64,000 nucleotides of DNA from JAISGQ01 sp045604155 (GCA_045604155.1 JAZUNN010000046.1:1-64000), one strand, 5' to 3'. Counted from the first letter of the stretch, positions 44,759 to 53,489 are shown. Numbers and translations: made by a program. The notes: a model not told the origin generated them from the letters alone.

Positions 44759-45430
44759 TTATTTCAATAAAGTTTTTCTTATTTCTTCTGAATTCTTTTT
44801 AAGATAACAGTACTCTGTTTTATCCGCCAAATCCAGGTATTTTTCAAGCTCATTTGATTGAATGATATGCAGGACATGAAGCACCATTATTTTCTGGTAT
44901 TCAATCTCATAATCACCCTTGTACTTATCTCTGTGCCAGAATCCAATCGCATACTTTTCGGCTTTGTCGGGATAGATATATGCCAATGATTTAAGTGCAA
45001 GCCGTTCGGTGTACTCATCATCGACATTCAGAAATTCAAATATGAGTTCGTACAGTCCATCTGAGCCATTATAATCTTTCAGCGTCTCTGCAAACTGCCA
45101 TTTTGCATTTATATAATCGGTTTCTAATGATTTTCTGCAAAGTAATGAGTACCACTCAGGATATTTCAGCAGCTCGCACACAATACGGCTGCATTCATTG
45201 TCCCTTGCAATTCCAAATAACATATCGTCAATCATTTGGTCCGAAGCTTCCTCATACGAAATATTTTCTATTATTTCAAGTATAATGTTGCACATTTCAT
45301 CAAATTCACTTAATCCGTATTCCCATTCCCCATTATCATGCATTTCATTCCATTGAGGGTGAATTTTATCAGCTCTTTTCTTAAATTTAATGACGCTTTT
45401 ATGCAATCTTTTTTCGTAATTTATACGCAT
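44759..45430 (-). CDS. uncharacterised helical protein, HEAT-like
   Basis: A 223-residue, mostly helical, acidic cytosolic protein. Repeated helix pairs such as RIVCELLKYPEWYSLLCRK, YELIFEFLNVDDEYTERLAL and KIMVLHVLHIIQSNELEKYL suggest an alpha-solenoid. No catalytic motif is seen. AAGGAG precedes the start at 45430. It follows the methyltransferase by 14 bases. Confidence 0.55.
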   Translation of the reverse strand: MRINYEKRLHKSVIKFKKRADKIHPQWNEMHDNGEWEYGLSEFDEMCNIILEIIENISYEEASDQMIDDMLFGIARDNECSRIVCELLKYPEWYSLLCRKSLETDYINAKWQFAETLKDYNGSDGLYELIFEFLNVDDEYTERLALKSLAYIYPDKAEKYAIGFWHRDKYKGDYEIEYQKIMVLHVLHIIQSNELEKYLDLADKTEYCYLKKNSEEIRKTLLK

Positions 45431-45444
45431 ATTTCACTCCTTGA

Positions 45445-46041
45445 TCATGTCAGCGAAAAAATCACGATACGTTCCCGTGGGTCTTCCCCGTCAAACAGAT
45501 CATCACATTCTATTTCATCATAAAACATCAATTCGTCCACTGTCATAAGGTACGAAATATATTCGTCTGACGGATAGTAAAAAAGCAGATACATTTCCCT
45601 TGGGCCATCATAATAGGACTCTATGATTCTTGCCATTACTTTTCGAAGCAGCTCAACAGAAAATGGATTGAAAAAATAGCACCTGTTGACTTCTGTCGGC
45701 ACGGTGTATTCTTCGGCTTTTACAGCTACAAACTCTATATTTTCGCCTGATGCGGCAGTTTTTTGGTTTTCCAGTGCGCACTGATAAATCCGCTCGTCAC
45801 ATTCGACTCCTATGGTTTTTACTCTGAGCTGATGAGATAGAAAAAAATCCACTCTTCCCTTTCCGCAGCCATAGTCCAATACTACGTCGTTTCTGCCTAT
45901 AAAGCCGCTCTCTGCAAGCCGATTCAGAACAGTGTACGATGTAGGTTCATATGGATATCGGTACTGATCAGAATTTGAATCATCCCGCCCGATTGTATTT
46001 ATTTTAAGACGCTTATCCCATGTATTTTCGTAATCTTTCAT
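45445..46041 (-). CDS. SAM-dependent methyltransferase
   Basis: A 198-residue class I methyltransferase. VVLDYGCGKGRVDFFLS is the SAM-binding motif I, followed by IGVECDERIYQCAL (motif II acidic residue) and CYFFNPFSVELL. The substrate is unknown. The start at 46041 has AGAGG upstream. It is paired with the helical protein downstream, which might be its partner or substrate. Confidence 0.75.
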   Translation of the reverse strand: MKDYENTWDKRLKINTIGRDDSNSDQYRYPYEPTSYTVLNRLAESGFIGRNDVVLDYGCGKGRVDFFLSHQLRVKTIGVECDERIYQCALENQKTAASGENIEFVAVKAEEYTVPTEVNRCYFFNPFSVELLRKVMARIIESYYDGPREMYLLFYYPSDEYISYLMTVDELMFYDEIECDDLFDGEDPRERIVIFSLT

Positions 46042-46104
46042 TTTCTGCCTCTATTAATAATATAAATTGGGATTTGTCACATTGGCAAGGTGAAGGATAG
46101 TATT

Positions 46105-46389
46105 TTATTCAATATCCATAATTTCGTCCTTGCGTATATCCTCCCAATTATTATTTAACATTTTTATTACAGCAGGATATTTAATCTCTTTGGGTACTAT
46201 TTTATAATGAAATGGACTGTTTTTAGATAATGCATGGACAATTACCGTCTGTTTAGATGAAAAAAATGCAAGCCTATGTATATCTGTACATACTACTTCA
46301 TTTTTTTGACTTGCCATAGCATCATTTATAGCTTGCATCAACTTAGCATCTCTTTGTGCCATTAACGCAAAATCAAATGTCATAATCAT
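46105..46389 (-). CDS. small uncharacterised protein
   Basis: A 94-residue protein with no recognisable family. It is helical at the N-terminus (ALMAQRDAKLMQAINDAM) with mixed beta segments later. GGTGAG precedes ATG codons at 46389 and 46383; either may be used. It stands alone between two other minus-strand units. Confidence 0.45.
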   Translation of the reverse strand: MIMTFDFALMAQRDAKLMQAINDAMASQKNEVVCTDIHRLAFFSSKQTVIVHALSKNSPFHYKIVPKEIKYPAVIKMLNNNWEDIRKDEIMDIE

Positions 46390-46547
46390 ATTCTCATCTC
46401 ACCTATAAATTCAAGTTTATCCTATAATTATTATATCAGCATATCCCACTTTTTTCAATCTGATGCCGGGATACTGTTTTCATTCCTGAATTATATGTTT
46501 TCCTATGGCATTATCACTGGTATTGATATGTAAAACACCATAAATAA

Positions 46548-46582
46548 GCAAAGAGCTGACCGGAAATCGGTCAGCTCTTTGC
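46548..46582. terminator. terminator of the ABC/XRE operon
   Basis: GCAAAGAGCTGACCG pairs perfectly with CGGTCAGCTCTTTGC around a five-base loop. It lies just past the XRE stop; on the minus strand it is followed by TTATTTAT. Confidence 0.85.
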
Positions 46583-46596
46583 TTGTTTATCAGGCT

Positions 46597-47475
46597 TTAT
46601 TCCATGCAGTCAATGACCATTTCGGAGCGGATGCCCGAAACACCTATAACACACTCACCCTCTGTGCAGAAAGGCTCATTACACACTGTGCCGTTTTTTC
46701 TGTAAACAACAGAACATTTTCTGCCGTTGTTCTCGATTTTATATGTGTTGGGATCGGATATATGTACTATTGAGTTTGCACAGAACTGATTTACATCAAG
46801 CTTTGTGCAGTTTCCTTCTATGGTAATATCATAGTCGGTTTTTGATGTAAGCTCTACACTTCCGATTACATCTCTGATACAAACATACTGTGCATCGCCG
46901 TCATATTCAAGTCGGTCAAGACGAAGGTTTTCGATATGCAACTCCTTTACTGAAGCATCTATCTCACAGTGATTTGTATAATCGGCAGGCAGAGATATCA
47001 CAACATCCACAGAGGACTCAGCTTCATAACGGCTTATGCCCTTTCTGACGGTACAATCAACATCAATTCTGTTCCTTTTTTCGTCAAGCTTGATTTTATA
47101 CAGTGAGCTTAAGTTTTCGAGGGTTTCTGACTGCAGCTTTATGTGTATCTTCTCATCACTGCCCGATGTTATAAGCACACTTCTTGCACTGCCCATACGG
47201 ATATCAAAGTGCTTGTCGCCGTCGATATCATATACGGTTTCGCTTTCGTAGAATGTTTTCTTGCGTCTCTGGAACTGTGATTCCTGAAACACCAGTTCAT
47301 CAAGGGTTACCTTGAATATTTCCGCAAGGATAACCATGTTTTCTATATCAGGCAAGCCTTTTTTGGTTTCCCATTTGGTTATTGCCTGACGTGACACTCC
47401 GATTTTCTCGGCAAGCTGTTCCTGAGAAAGACCCTGTGAGGTTCTTATCTGCTTTAATCTGTCTCCAAAATCCAT
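46597..47475 (-). CDS. XRE regulator fused to a DUF4097-like beta-helix domain
   Basis: A 292-residue protein with an N-terminal Cro/CI helix-turn-helix (LSQEQLAEKIGVSRQAITKWE, residues 16-36). About 200 residues of regularly spaced beta strands follow (SVLITSGSDEKIHIKL, DVVISLPADYTNHCEID, LHIENLRLDRLEYDG), the pattern of DUF4097-type right-handed repeats. A HTH joined to this domain is a known but poorly studied layout. It lies 15 bases after the ABC permease gene, so it probably regulates the exporter. The domain may be a structural sensor; no ligand is claimed. Confidence 0.72.
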   Translation of the reverse strand: MDFGDRLKQIRTSQGLSQEQLAEKIGVSRQAITKWETKKGLPDIENMVILAEIFKVTLDELVFQESQFQRRKKTFYESETVYDIDGDKHFDIRMGSARSVLITSGSDEKIHIKLQSETLENLSSLYKIKLDEKRNRIDVDCTVRKGISRYEAESSVDVVISLPADYTNHCEIDASVKELHIENLRLDRLEYDGDAQYVCIRDVIGSVELTSKTDYDITIEGNCTKLDVNQFCANSIVHISDPNTYKIENNGRKCSVVYRKNGTVCNEPFCTEGECVIGVSGIRSEMVIDCME

Positions 47476-47490
47476 TATATGTTCCTCCGT

Positions 47491-49812
47491 TTATTCCTTG
47501 ATAAGTGAGTATGCGGATATTTTACGAATCGGCAGTGTCAGGCAGATACTGATGACGAAATTCATTGCAATCAGCACTGCGGCAAACAGCATGAGGAATG
47601 TAAATGATAGCTCCATATTGTTCTTGACCGCACCGACAGATGTGAAAATCATATCGTTGATATAAGGCATATAGATCATGCCGAGGGCAGATGACATAAG
47701 CACTGCAAAGATTGTGACCGGCAGAAAACTGCCTGCTGTCTGCAACATGAGCTGACCGCTTGTATATCCCATTGCCTTGTAAATGCCGAGCTCCTGCTTT
47801 CTTCTTACAAGAAGTGACTTTATGACGATATACAGAATGAACAGCACTATCAGCATTGTCAGAATGAATATAACTGCAATGATCACTGCACTGATGCTCA
47901 TGTACATCTCCTGTGTTGTCTGAGTCATTTTCTGTGAGTCTATTGCTTTTGCAATAAGTTCTGTGCTGTCGTATCGGCTGATGACTTTTTCTGCTGACAC
48001 ACCCTCATTGAGGTAAACATACAGTGAAGGCATGGGATTTTCTCCGCAGAGAGATTCATAACCATCGGTTGTCAGCTCGCATACGCTGCCCTGATAGTTT
48101 ACACTCTGGATAAAGCCTGTGATTTTATATGTGTTTATTTTCTCGCCGTTTTCAAGTGTAACAGTGTCACCTATATTATAATCCCCTTCAAAGGCACTGC
48201 CAAGAGCAATTTCATTCTTTTCACGGGGATTGTTGCCAAGATAACAAAGGTCGTTTGTCACACGGAAGAAATCCTCGCAGACAAATGTTGTTACGGCAGA
48301 GCTTCCGATATTTACATTTGCTGTCGAATATCCAAGTACATCACGCACATCTGAATTGAGCTTAAGGCTATCAGAAAGATGCTCCGTGTCGTTTTTGTCA
48401 GTTACGAAGATGATATCGGGTGTTTCTTCCGAAAGAGTTGACATGAAGTTTTCAGGCTTGATTACAACGTTATAGAACAGTGTACCTGAGAATGCAACCA
48501 GTACGGTCAGGACGAAAGAAACGAAGAACAGCAGTATATTCTGCTTTTTATTTGCACACATCTGTTTGAGGACAAGACGGACAGATGTACTGAATCTTGT
48601 TTTCTCAAGGGGAAATGGATTGGTTTTGCCGTTTCCTGCTTTGCCTGTGCCTCTGATTGCACTGATAGGCTGTATCTTTCTGATTCGCTTTGCTGCACTG
48701 ACGGTGAACACAAATACTATGAGCATTGGGATAATAATTGCGATAGCAAGACCGCCAAAATCAAAGGCAAGGTCAAAAGAGAAGCCTGACTGCATGGTAA
48801 GGAAAGATGCGAGTGCGGGAAGTATGGCATATGAAAGCATCACACCAATAACAGCACTTATAACCGTTACAAGCATATAAGGAATCACAAGGCTTGCAAT
48901 GATCATGTTACCTGTATAGCCCATGGCCTTCAGTACGCCCATACTGACCATTTCGTCTTCGATGGAATTACTGATTCGGAACTTGCTGAGGAACACACTG
49001 ACAAGAAGTATGACCGCCGCAAACGCAATAAGAATGAGAATGAGCAGACTGCACACCATTGTTCTTGTGTCTTTGGTAGAATCACTGTCGTTTGAAGCAA
49101 GCATTGCAACGCCTCTGCATTCAAGAATATTACCTGTTTCGTTTTTAATTTTCTCAACAGAGGCTGACTCATCTGTTACAAGCGAGTATTCAACTATGGC
49201 ATTATCTATATTGGCTGCGAGAAAACCTTCATAGGCACTATCGGAAAGATATGCTCCCATCATGCCCTTGCCGTAGTTGCCGTACTGCATTTCTTCTGCC
49301 GTTCCTGCAACGAAAAAAGTGTACTCTTTGCCGTTTACTTTGTAAACTATCTCATCTCCGACAGAAAACTCGCCGAAGTTAGCTACATAGAAAGGCAGGT
49401 ATATTGCAGGCTCCGATATATTTTCGGATTCTTCCCTGATATCAAGTCGGTTCACACTTCGCTCGTCATCAATATTGTAAAACACGGTGTTCATATCGAA
49501 ATCGGTGCCTCTGAAATCTTTTATTACTGCTTCGGTATAAATTGCCCTATGTGACTCGACTTTGCTGACACCTTCGATAGTATTAAACTCGTCGGTAAGT
49601 TCTGCAGTATTCTGTATTTCAGGTATATATACATTTATTGACGCTGTGTTCAGTTCATCGAATTTTGCATCATATGCCTTATCCGTCTGAAACGCAAGTA
49701 CCATTGCAAGATTAAGCATAAATGCGGTGAACATGACAATGAGTCCGAATGAAATATATGAGCCTTTGTCCTTTTTCAGATTGTGGAGAATCTGTGTGTA
49801 TATCTTTTTCAT
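47491..49812 (-). CDS. FtsX-family ABC exporter permease (two FtsX domains)
   Basis: A 773-residue permease. TM1 lies near residues 15-38, with a large extracellular MacB-type domain to about 240. Three helices follow near 250-380 as the first FtsX domain, with a second half that repeats the plan: a helix near 440, an extracellular domain, and three helices from 640 to the end. The start at 49812 (MKKIYTQILHNLKKDKGSY) has GGTGG upstream and begins one base after the ATPase stop; the longer upstream frame is inside the ATPase gene. Such pairs export peptides or lipids, or sense antimicrobial peptides. Confidence 0.85.
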   Translation of the reverse strand: MKKIYTQILHNLKKDKGSYISFGLIVMFTAFMLNLAMVLAFQTDKAYDAKFDELNTASINVYIPEIQNTAELTDEFNTIEGVSKVESHRAIYTEAVIKDFRGTDFDMNTVFYNIDDERSVNRLDIREESENISEPAIYLPFYVANFGEFSVGDEIVYKVNGKEYTFFVAGTAEEMQYGNYGKGMMGAYLSDSAYEGFLAANIDNAIVEYSLVTDESASVEKIKNETGNILECRGVAMLASNDSDSTKDTRTMVCSLLILILIAFAAVILLVSVFLSKFRISNSIEDEMVSMGVLKAMGYTGNMIIASLVIPYMLVTVISAVIGVMLSYAILPALASFLTMQSGFSFDLAFDFGGLAIAIIIPMLIVFVFTVSAAKRIRKIQPISAIRGTGKAGNGKTNPFPLEKTRFSTSVRLVLKQMCANKKQNILLFFVSFVLTVLVAFSGTLFYNVVIKPENFMSTLSEETPDIIFVTDKNDTEHLSDSLKLNSDVRDVLGYSTANVNIGSSAVTTFVCEDFFRVTNDLCYLGNNPREKNEIALGSAFEGDYNIGDTVTLENGEKINTYKITGFIQSVNYQGSVCELTTDGYESLCGENPMPSLYVYLNEGVSAEKVISRYDSTELIAKAIDSQKMTQTTQEMYMSISAVIIAVIFILTMLIVLFILYIVIKSLLVRRKQELGIYKAMGYTSGQLMLQTAGSFLPVTIFAVLMSSALGMIYMPYINDMIFTSVGAVKNNMELSFTFLMLFAAVLIAMNFVISICLTLPIRKISAYSLIKE

Positions 49813-49813
49813 G

Positions 49814-50581
49814 TTACCACCCCATTTTTGCAAGGAAGTCATTGAGTTTTTCTTCTCTTTCGCTGTTTTCCGCATTGTATTTTCCAAGGTCGCATTCACC
49901 GAATATCTGTCCGTCACGGATATAAAGCACACGATTGCCTCGAAGTGCGGTGCGCTTGTCATGGGTTACCATTATAATGCTCTGCCCTTCTTCATAAAGC
50001 TTTGTGAATACATTCAGAACTGCTTCAGAGTTATTTGAATTAAGTGCGCCTGTAGGCTCATCGGCAAAGACTACCTCAGGGCTGTTGATAACCGCACGGA
50101 CAATACCTGCACGCTGGGCTTCACCTCCTGAGACCTGAGAAGAAAACTTCTTCTGCGTTATTTCCGGAATATTTACAAGCTCGAAAAGCTCTTTTGCTCT
50201 TTTTACAAGGTCTTTTCTGCCTGACTTGCCAAGTGCTCCTGCTGTCAGCACATTATCCATCAGGCTCATTTTTTCAAGAAGATATATCTGCTGGAAAACA
50301 AATCCGCAGTGTTTTCTTCTGAAGACTGCAAGCTGGTCGTCAGAACATTCTGTTATCTCCCTTCCGGCGAAGTGAACGGTACCTGCGGTAGGTCTGTCCA
50401 TGCCTGAGAGAGAATACATAAGAGTGGATTTGCCTGCTCCCGATGAACCCATAATCACTGTGAAGTCACCACGATAAATATCGAGATCGAGATTTTCAAA
50501 TATTGTCTGGCTGCTGTCACCTGTGCCAAAGCTCTTCTTTAATCCTCTTGCTGAGATGATGATGTCTTTTTCTGTGTTCAT
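49814..50581 (-). CDS. ABC transporter ATP-binding protein (MacB/BceA type)
   Basis: A 255-residue ATPase: Walker A GSSGAGKST near residue 43, signature VSGGEAQRAGI near 148, Walker B VVFADEPTGALNS near 170, and switch MVTHD. This is the lolD/macB/bceA branch that partners FtsX-type permeases. GGAGGT precedes the start. Together with the following permease and the XRE regulator it forms one operon. Confidence 0.9.
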   Translation of the reverse strand: MNTEKDIIISARGLKKSFGTGDSSQTIFENLDLDIYRGDFTVIMGSSGAGKSTLMYSLSGMDRPTAGTVHFAGREITECSDDQLAVFRRKHCGFVFQQIYLLEKMSLMDNVLTAGALGKSGRKDLVKRAKELFELVNIPEITQKKFSSQVSGGEAQRAGIVRAVINSPEVVFADEPTGALNSNNSEAVLNVFTKLYEEGQSIIMVTHDKRTALRGNRVLYIRDGQIFGECDLGKYNAENSEREEKLNDFLAKMGW

Positions 50582-50677
50582 ATTTTACCTCCGAAATTCA
50601 GTCGGCTGACTGTGATGGCTTCATTCTATCCAAACACTTCCGTTGCCGCCACCAACAGTTGTTTGCAAACACGAAAA

Positions 50678-50704
50678 ATGCATGCTACGTTCCGTAGCAT
50701 GCAT
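50678..50704 (-). terminator. 12-bp perfect hairpin after the riboswitch-controlled gene
   Basis: ATGCATGCTACG pairs perfectly with CGTAGCATGCAT around a three-base loop. It lies 58 bases past the stop at 50762 on the minus strand; the flanks are A-rich on one side and T-rich on the other. It separates this gene from the ABC operon. Confidence 0.6.
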
Positions 50705-50761
50705 AAAAATCCGCTTAATTATGCCATTTTCGCACAATCACTCTATACTTTTTCATTTTGA

Positions 50762-51112
50762 TTACATGCTGTTAATATAGGCCTTTACAATCATATTGAT
50801 AAACAGAGTCGGAATTTTATAATATATATATCTCAGTTTTGAAGCCAGTATTTTTTCATCGTCTGCAGAAATTTCATTTTCTTTTACGATAGCATCAAGC
50901 TTTTCAAAAAATTCCGACTTTGAAACAGCATAAGAAAAAATACTTCTGCTGTAAATTCTCCCGTGAGCGATTTTAGGATCGACAAAGAACCATACCCACC
51001 CATGTGAACCTTCCTCCACCATTACTGCCGTCGGCAGGTCAGCTGCAAGAACTTTTACCGATGTTCCCATTTTAGTTTTTAATACCTTTCCTTTTATTCT
51101 GTCTTTTTTCAT
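50762..51112 (-). CDS. 116-residue protein of unknown function behind an S-box riboswitch
   Basis: I recognise no family. The N-terminal third is beta-rich (KGKVLKTKMGTSVKVLAAD, TAVMVEEGSHGWVWFFVD), the middle is helical (SEFFEKLDAIVKENEIS), and a hydrophobic helix (IPTLFINMIVKAYI) ends the protein. It is basic at the start. The ATG at 51112 follows AAGGAGG by eight bases; the one at 51136 falls in the terminator and is not used. The leader carries a SAM-I-clan aptamer and terminator, so it should be expressed when S-adenosylmethionine is low. It is a monocistronic unit. Confidence 0.6.
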   Translation of the reverse strand: MKKDRIKGKVLKTKMGTSVKVLAADLPTAVMVEEGSHGWVWFFVDPKIAHGRIYSRSIFSYAVSKSEFFEKLDAIVKENEISADDEKILASKLRYIYYKIPTLFINMIVKAYINSM

Positions 51113-51135
51113 AATTATTTCCTCCTTAATATTCA

Positions 51136-51171
51136 AAAAGAGCTTTTGTCAGACCGACAAAAGCTCTTTTA
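51136..51171 (-). terminator. riboswitch expression platform (terminator hairpin)
   Basis: On the minus strand AAAAGAGCTTTTGTC pairs perfectly with its complement (15 bp, loop GGTCT-like) and is followed by a U-tract. It lies directly after the aptamer and 23 bases before the start of the regulated gene. The hairpin segment TCGGTC can instead pair with GACCGA near the aptamer end, which would give an antiterminator. Confidence 0.8.
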
Positions 51172-51173
51172 TG

Positions 51174-51259
51174 TCCTATCGGTCAAGCTTTAGCACCTTA
51201 CCCTGCGGCAGGTTGCTGTGCGGTCACTGAGCTTGTCTCTCGCGCACTCTTAATAGGTC
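51174..51259 (-). ncRNA. S-box (SAM-I clan) riboswitch aptamer, P4 not evident
   Basis: Read on the minus strand, the conserved S-box blocks appear in order: P1 arm CCTAT (51257-51253), AAGAG, GAGAGAC, GTGACC, GCAACC (51216-51211), a short P3 hairpin CCTG/CAGG, GGTGCTAA (51197-51190), and the P1 return arm ATAGG (51179-51175). GTGCG and CGCAC form P2. AAGCT in the P2 loop can pair with AGCTT after GGTGCTAA, as in the S-box pseudoknot. The usual P4 hairpin is missing, which resembles the SAM-I/IV variant. Ligand and subclass are inferred. Confidence 0.7.
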
Positions 51260-51271
51260 TGTTATTCAGTT

Positions 51272-51664
51272 TTATTCTGCAAGATATCGGACAACTATTT
51301 CCCTGTCGCCCTTGCGAAGGCTTTCCAAGCTGCCGTCTTCATTTAATCTGCAGGCGAAACATCTGCTGAATATTTCAATGTTTTCCTGCGGAATATATGC
51401 CATGGGTTTTGAATAATATCCGAATTCATCTGCATTTTTTCTGATTTTTTCAATTTTGGCTGCTTCCTGATACTTATTGTATACCAGTACACACTCTGAA
51501 TCGGGAATTTTCACCACTGTGCGGTCAGGCTCATATTCCATTTCTATAATGCCCGGGTCAAGAATTCCCTGAAGAATATAATCAATACTATCTTCTTCAA
51601 GCTCGGTAAACACTCTGTTTCCGTAAAAACCCTGAATTATTACACCTATATTTTTTCTTTCCAT
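51272..51664 (-). CDS. uncharacterised 130-residue protein
   Basis: No family is recognised. The protein is an alternating alpha/beta sequence (GVIIQGFYGNRVFTELEED, IIEMEYEPDRTVVKIPDSECVLVYNKY, REIVVRYLAE) with no membrane segment. AAGGAG precedes the start. The aptamer at 51174-51259 begins 13 bases after its stop and does not control this gene. Confidence 0.5.
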   Translation of the reverse strand: MERKNIGVIIQGFYGNRVFTELEEDSIDYILQGILDPGIIEMEYEPDRTVVKIPDSECVLVYNKYQEAAKIEKIRKNADEFGYYSKPMAYIPQENIEIFSRCFACRLNEDGSLESLRKGDREIVVRYLAE

Positions 51665-51741
51665 TTCTGTATCTCTCCTTTTTGTTTATGACTCAATTTT
51701 AACAGTGAGATCAGAAAATGAATACTACCGACAGTAGCATT

Positions 51742-52203
51742 TTATTTTTCGGTGTAAAGAGGTGCAAGACCACGCCTTATCAGGTTTTCATTCACTTCAT
51801 CAAGCTTTTCACTTTTTATCAGTCCAAACCAGATTATAACGTCACGTCTGTTTCTTACATACAGCGGTGCTTTGCCTGCATATTTAAGCAGGTACTGTGC
51901 TTCATCTTCGTTTGCGCCAAGTGCAAAACAGATACAGAGAAGTGCATCTCTTGAAGGGTTGTTCTTTTTCCCGTTTATTATATTGCCCACATAGCTTGGC
52001 GCAAGCATGGCTTCGACGGATGCAACAGATGCCTTCTTATCGTATTTGCACAGCAGTTCATCTATATAGCTGCCGATACGGCAATCCTCGTTTAAGAATT
52101 CAGCAGAAAAACGTTTTTCGAATTCTTCGAAGTTTTCGCAGGATTTAACCATCATTTCAAGTGTCAGCGACATTTTATTATTACAGTAAAATGTATCTCT
52201 CAT
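51742..52203 (-). CDS. XRE-like helix-turn-helix protein
   Basis: A 153-residue protein. A central helix-turn-helix reads VASVEAMLAPSYVGNIINGKKNNPSRDALLCICFALG (residues 60-95, with a short loop), followed by a helical C-terminal region (EDEAQYLLKYAGKAPLYV). Similar regulators accompany kinases or toxins in Clostridia, but no partner is seen here. AGGAG lies nine to ten bases before the start. Confidence 0.6.
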   Translation of the reverse strand: MRDTFYCNNKMSLTLEMMVKSCENFEEFEKRFSAEFLNEDCRIGSYIDELLCKYDKKASVASVEAMLAPSYVGNIINGKKNNPSRDALLCICFALGANEDEAQYLLKYAGKAPLYVRNRRDVIIWFGLIKSEKLDEVNENLIRRGLAPLYTEK

Positions 52204-52249
52204 CTGTAATTACTCCTTTATGACAAGTACACATATACACAGAAAAAAA

Positions 52250-52471
52250 TTATAATGAATTCAGTTTTTTCTGTATTCTTTCAATATCATCATGGTCAAA
52301 GTCACTTGCACTGACACCGCAGGCATTGCAGCCTCGCACAAATTCATCATTGCCTATTGTATTTTCTGGCTGTGATGCAAGATACCGTGCAACACGGTTA
52401 ATCTCTCCTTCTTTTGTGTCGGTATATCCGTATTCTTCCATCGCTGCAAGCATCCAAGGTTCGTATGACAT
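52250..52471 (-). CDS. small acidic protein of unknown function
   Basis: A 73-residue, mostly helical protein (EPWMLAAMEEYGYTDTKEG, NEFVRGCNACGVSASDFDHD region) with two cysteines. The family is unknown. GAGAGGT precedes the start. Confidence 0.45.
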   Translation of the reverse strand: MSYEPWMLAAMEEYGYTDTKEGEINRVARYLASQPENTIGNDEFVRGCNACGVSASDFDHDDIERIQKKLNSL

Positions 52472-52621
52472 TTATACCTCTCCTTACATGACATTCTGTT
52501 TTTATTATAGCAACCTTTTATTTGCACGTAAATATGACAATGTGTTTTTATGGGTCAGTGTCATAAAATATCGACTTTTGGACAAACAGATTTTTAGCAG
52601 AAATATTTCGCCATAAGCATA

Positions 52622-52672
52622 TTGACATTTATCTATATATCGTTTATACTACGCATAGACAAACATCTATGT
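52622..52672 (+). promoter_or_regulatory. arsR promoter with dyad operator
   Basis: TTGACA (52622-52627) and TATACT (52645-52650) are spaced by 17 bases. The inverted repeat CATAGA-N6-TCTATG follows just downstream (52654-52671) and fits an ArsR-type operator at the transcription start. Confidence 0.75.
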
Positions 52673-52684
52673 GAGGTGTTATGA

Positions 52685-52978
52685 ATGGATGAAAGAAAAA
52701 CTGCGCTTATCTTTAAAGCCTTCTGTGATGAAAATCGCATCCGTGTTCTGAATATTCTTAAAGACGGTGAAAAGTGTGCCTGCAGGCTGCTTGAAGCGCT
52801 TAATGTCACACAGCCTACGTTGTCCCATCACATGAAAATCCTCTGCGACTCCGGTATAGTCACTGGACGAAAAGAAGGCAAATGGATGTATTATTCGATT
52901 TCAGAAAATGGTCTGAATGAAGCTGTAAAATATATTGATTATCTTGAGAATAAAAAGGATGGTGTTAAATGTGAATAA
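52685..52978 (+). CDS. ArsR-family metalloregulator
   Basis: A 97-residue winged-helix repressor. GEKCACRLLEALNVTQPTLSHHMKILCDSGIV contains the paired cysteines CAC, the position of the arsenic-sensing ELCVCDL box, and the recognition helix. It should leave its operator when As(III), Sb(III) or a related metalloid binds. GAGGTG precedes the start. The next gene starts eight bases before its stop. Confidence 0.85.
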   Translation: MDERKTALIFKAFCDENRIRVLNILKDGEKCACRLLEALNVTQPTLSHHMKILCDSGIVTGRKEGKWMYYSISENGLNEAVKYIDYLENKKDGVKCE

Positions 52979-53414
52979 AACAGAGAAAGCAGTTGAGCTT
53001 TTTTCTTCCGGATTTAACTGCGCTCAGGCTGTTCTGACCGCTTTTGCATCCGATTTTGGTCTTGACGAAAAAACCACGCTGATGCTTGGTGCATCCTTTG
53101 GCAGCGGTGCAAGAAAAGGCGAAATGTGCGGTGCAGTATCGGGAGCATTGATGGTTCTTGGTTTGAAGTACGGTCACTTTGATTCTTCTGACACAGACAG
53201 AAAAATGAAAGCACACACAATTACTGAAAAATATACTGACCTTTTTACTAAGGTCAACGGGTCAATTGTCTGCCGTGATCTCCTCGGCTATGATCTATCA
53301 AAGCCAGAGGAACTGGCGGTAATCCGTGAAAAGAAACTATTCTGTGAATTCTGCCCCCTTATGGTAAAGAGTGCTGTTGAAGTACTTGAAAGCATACTTT
53401 CTGAATATGAATAA
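52971..53414 (+). CDS. C_GCAxxG_C_C family protein
   Basis: A 147-residue cysteine-rich protein with the pattern FNCAQAVLTAF, FGSGARKGEMCGAVSGALM (GEMCGA box), IVCRDLLGYD and FCEFCPLMV. I recognise it as the C_GCAxxG_C_C family (probable redox or metal-binding). A GTG start at 52971 lies seven bases after AAGGATGGTG and overlaps arsR. In this operon it may handle metalloid or thiol redox (inference). Confidence 0.75.
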   Translation: MNKTEKAVELFSSGFNCAQAVLTAFASDFGLDEKTTLMLGASFGSGARKGEMCGAVSGALMVLGLKYGHFDSSDTDRKMKAHTITEKYTDLFTKVNGSIVCRDLLGYDLSKPEELAVIREKKLFCEFCPLMVKSAVEVLESILSEYE

Positions 53415-53417
53415 CCT

Positions 53418-53435
53418 GCCGTGTAGATACACGGC
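53418..53435 (+). terminator. short hairpin between the C_GCAxxG and permease genes
   Basis: GCCGTGT pairs with ACACGGC around four bases, followed by TTGCTT. The U-tract is weak and it may only attenuate or stabilise the transcript. Confidence 0.35.
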
Positions 53436-53489
53436 TTGCTTAAAACATAAAATATAGATAAATTTAAATATATTTATGGGAGGCATATT

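Noticed and set aside
49812..49962. Upstream extension of the FtsX permease frame
   Set aside because: It overlaps the ATPase gene in another frame; the ATG at 49812 with GGTGG starts the usual cytosolic N-terminus.
50678..50704. The 12-bp palindrome as a regulator binding site for the ABC operon
   Set aside because: It lies after the stop of a minus-strand gene with flanking A/T tracts, which fits a terminator better; a regulatory role is not excluded.
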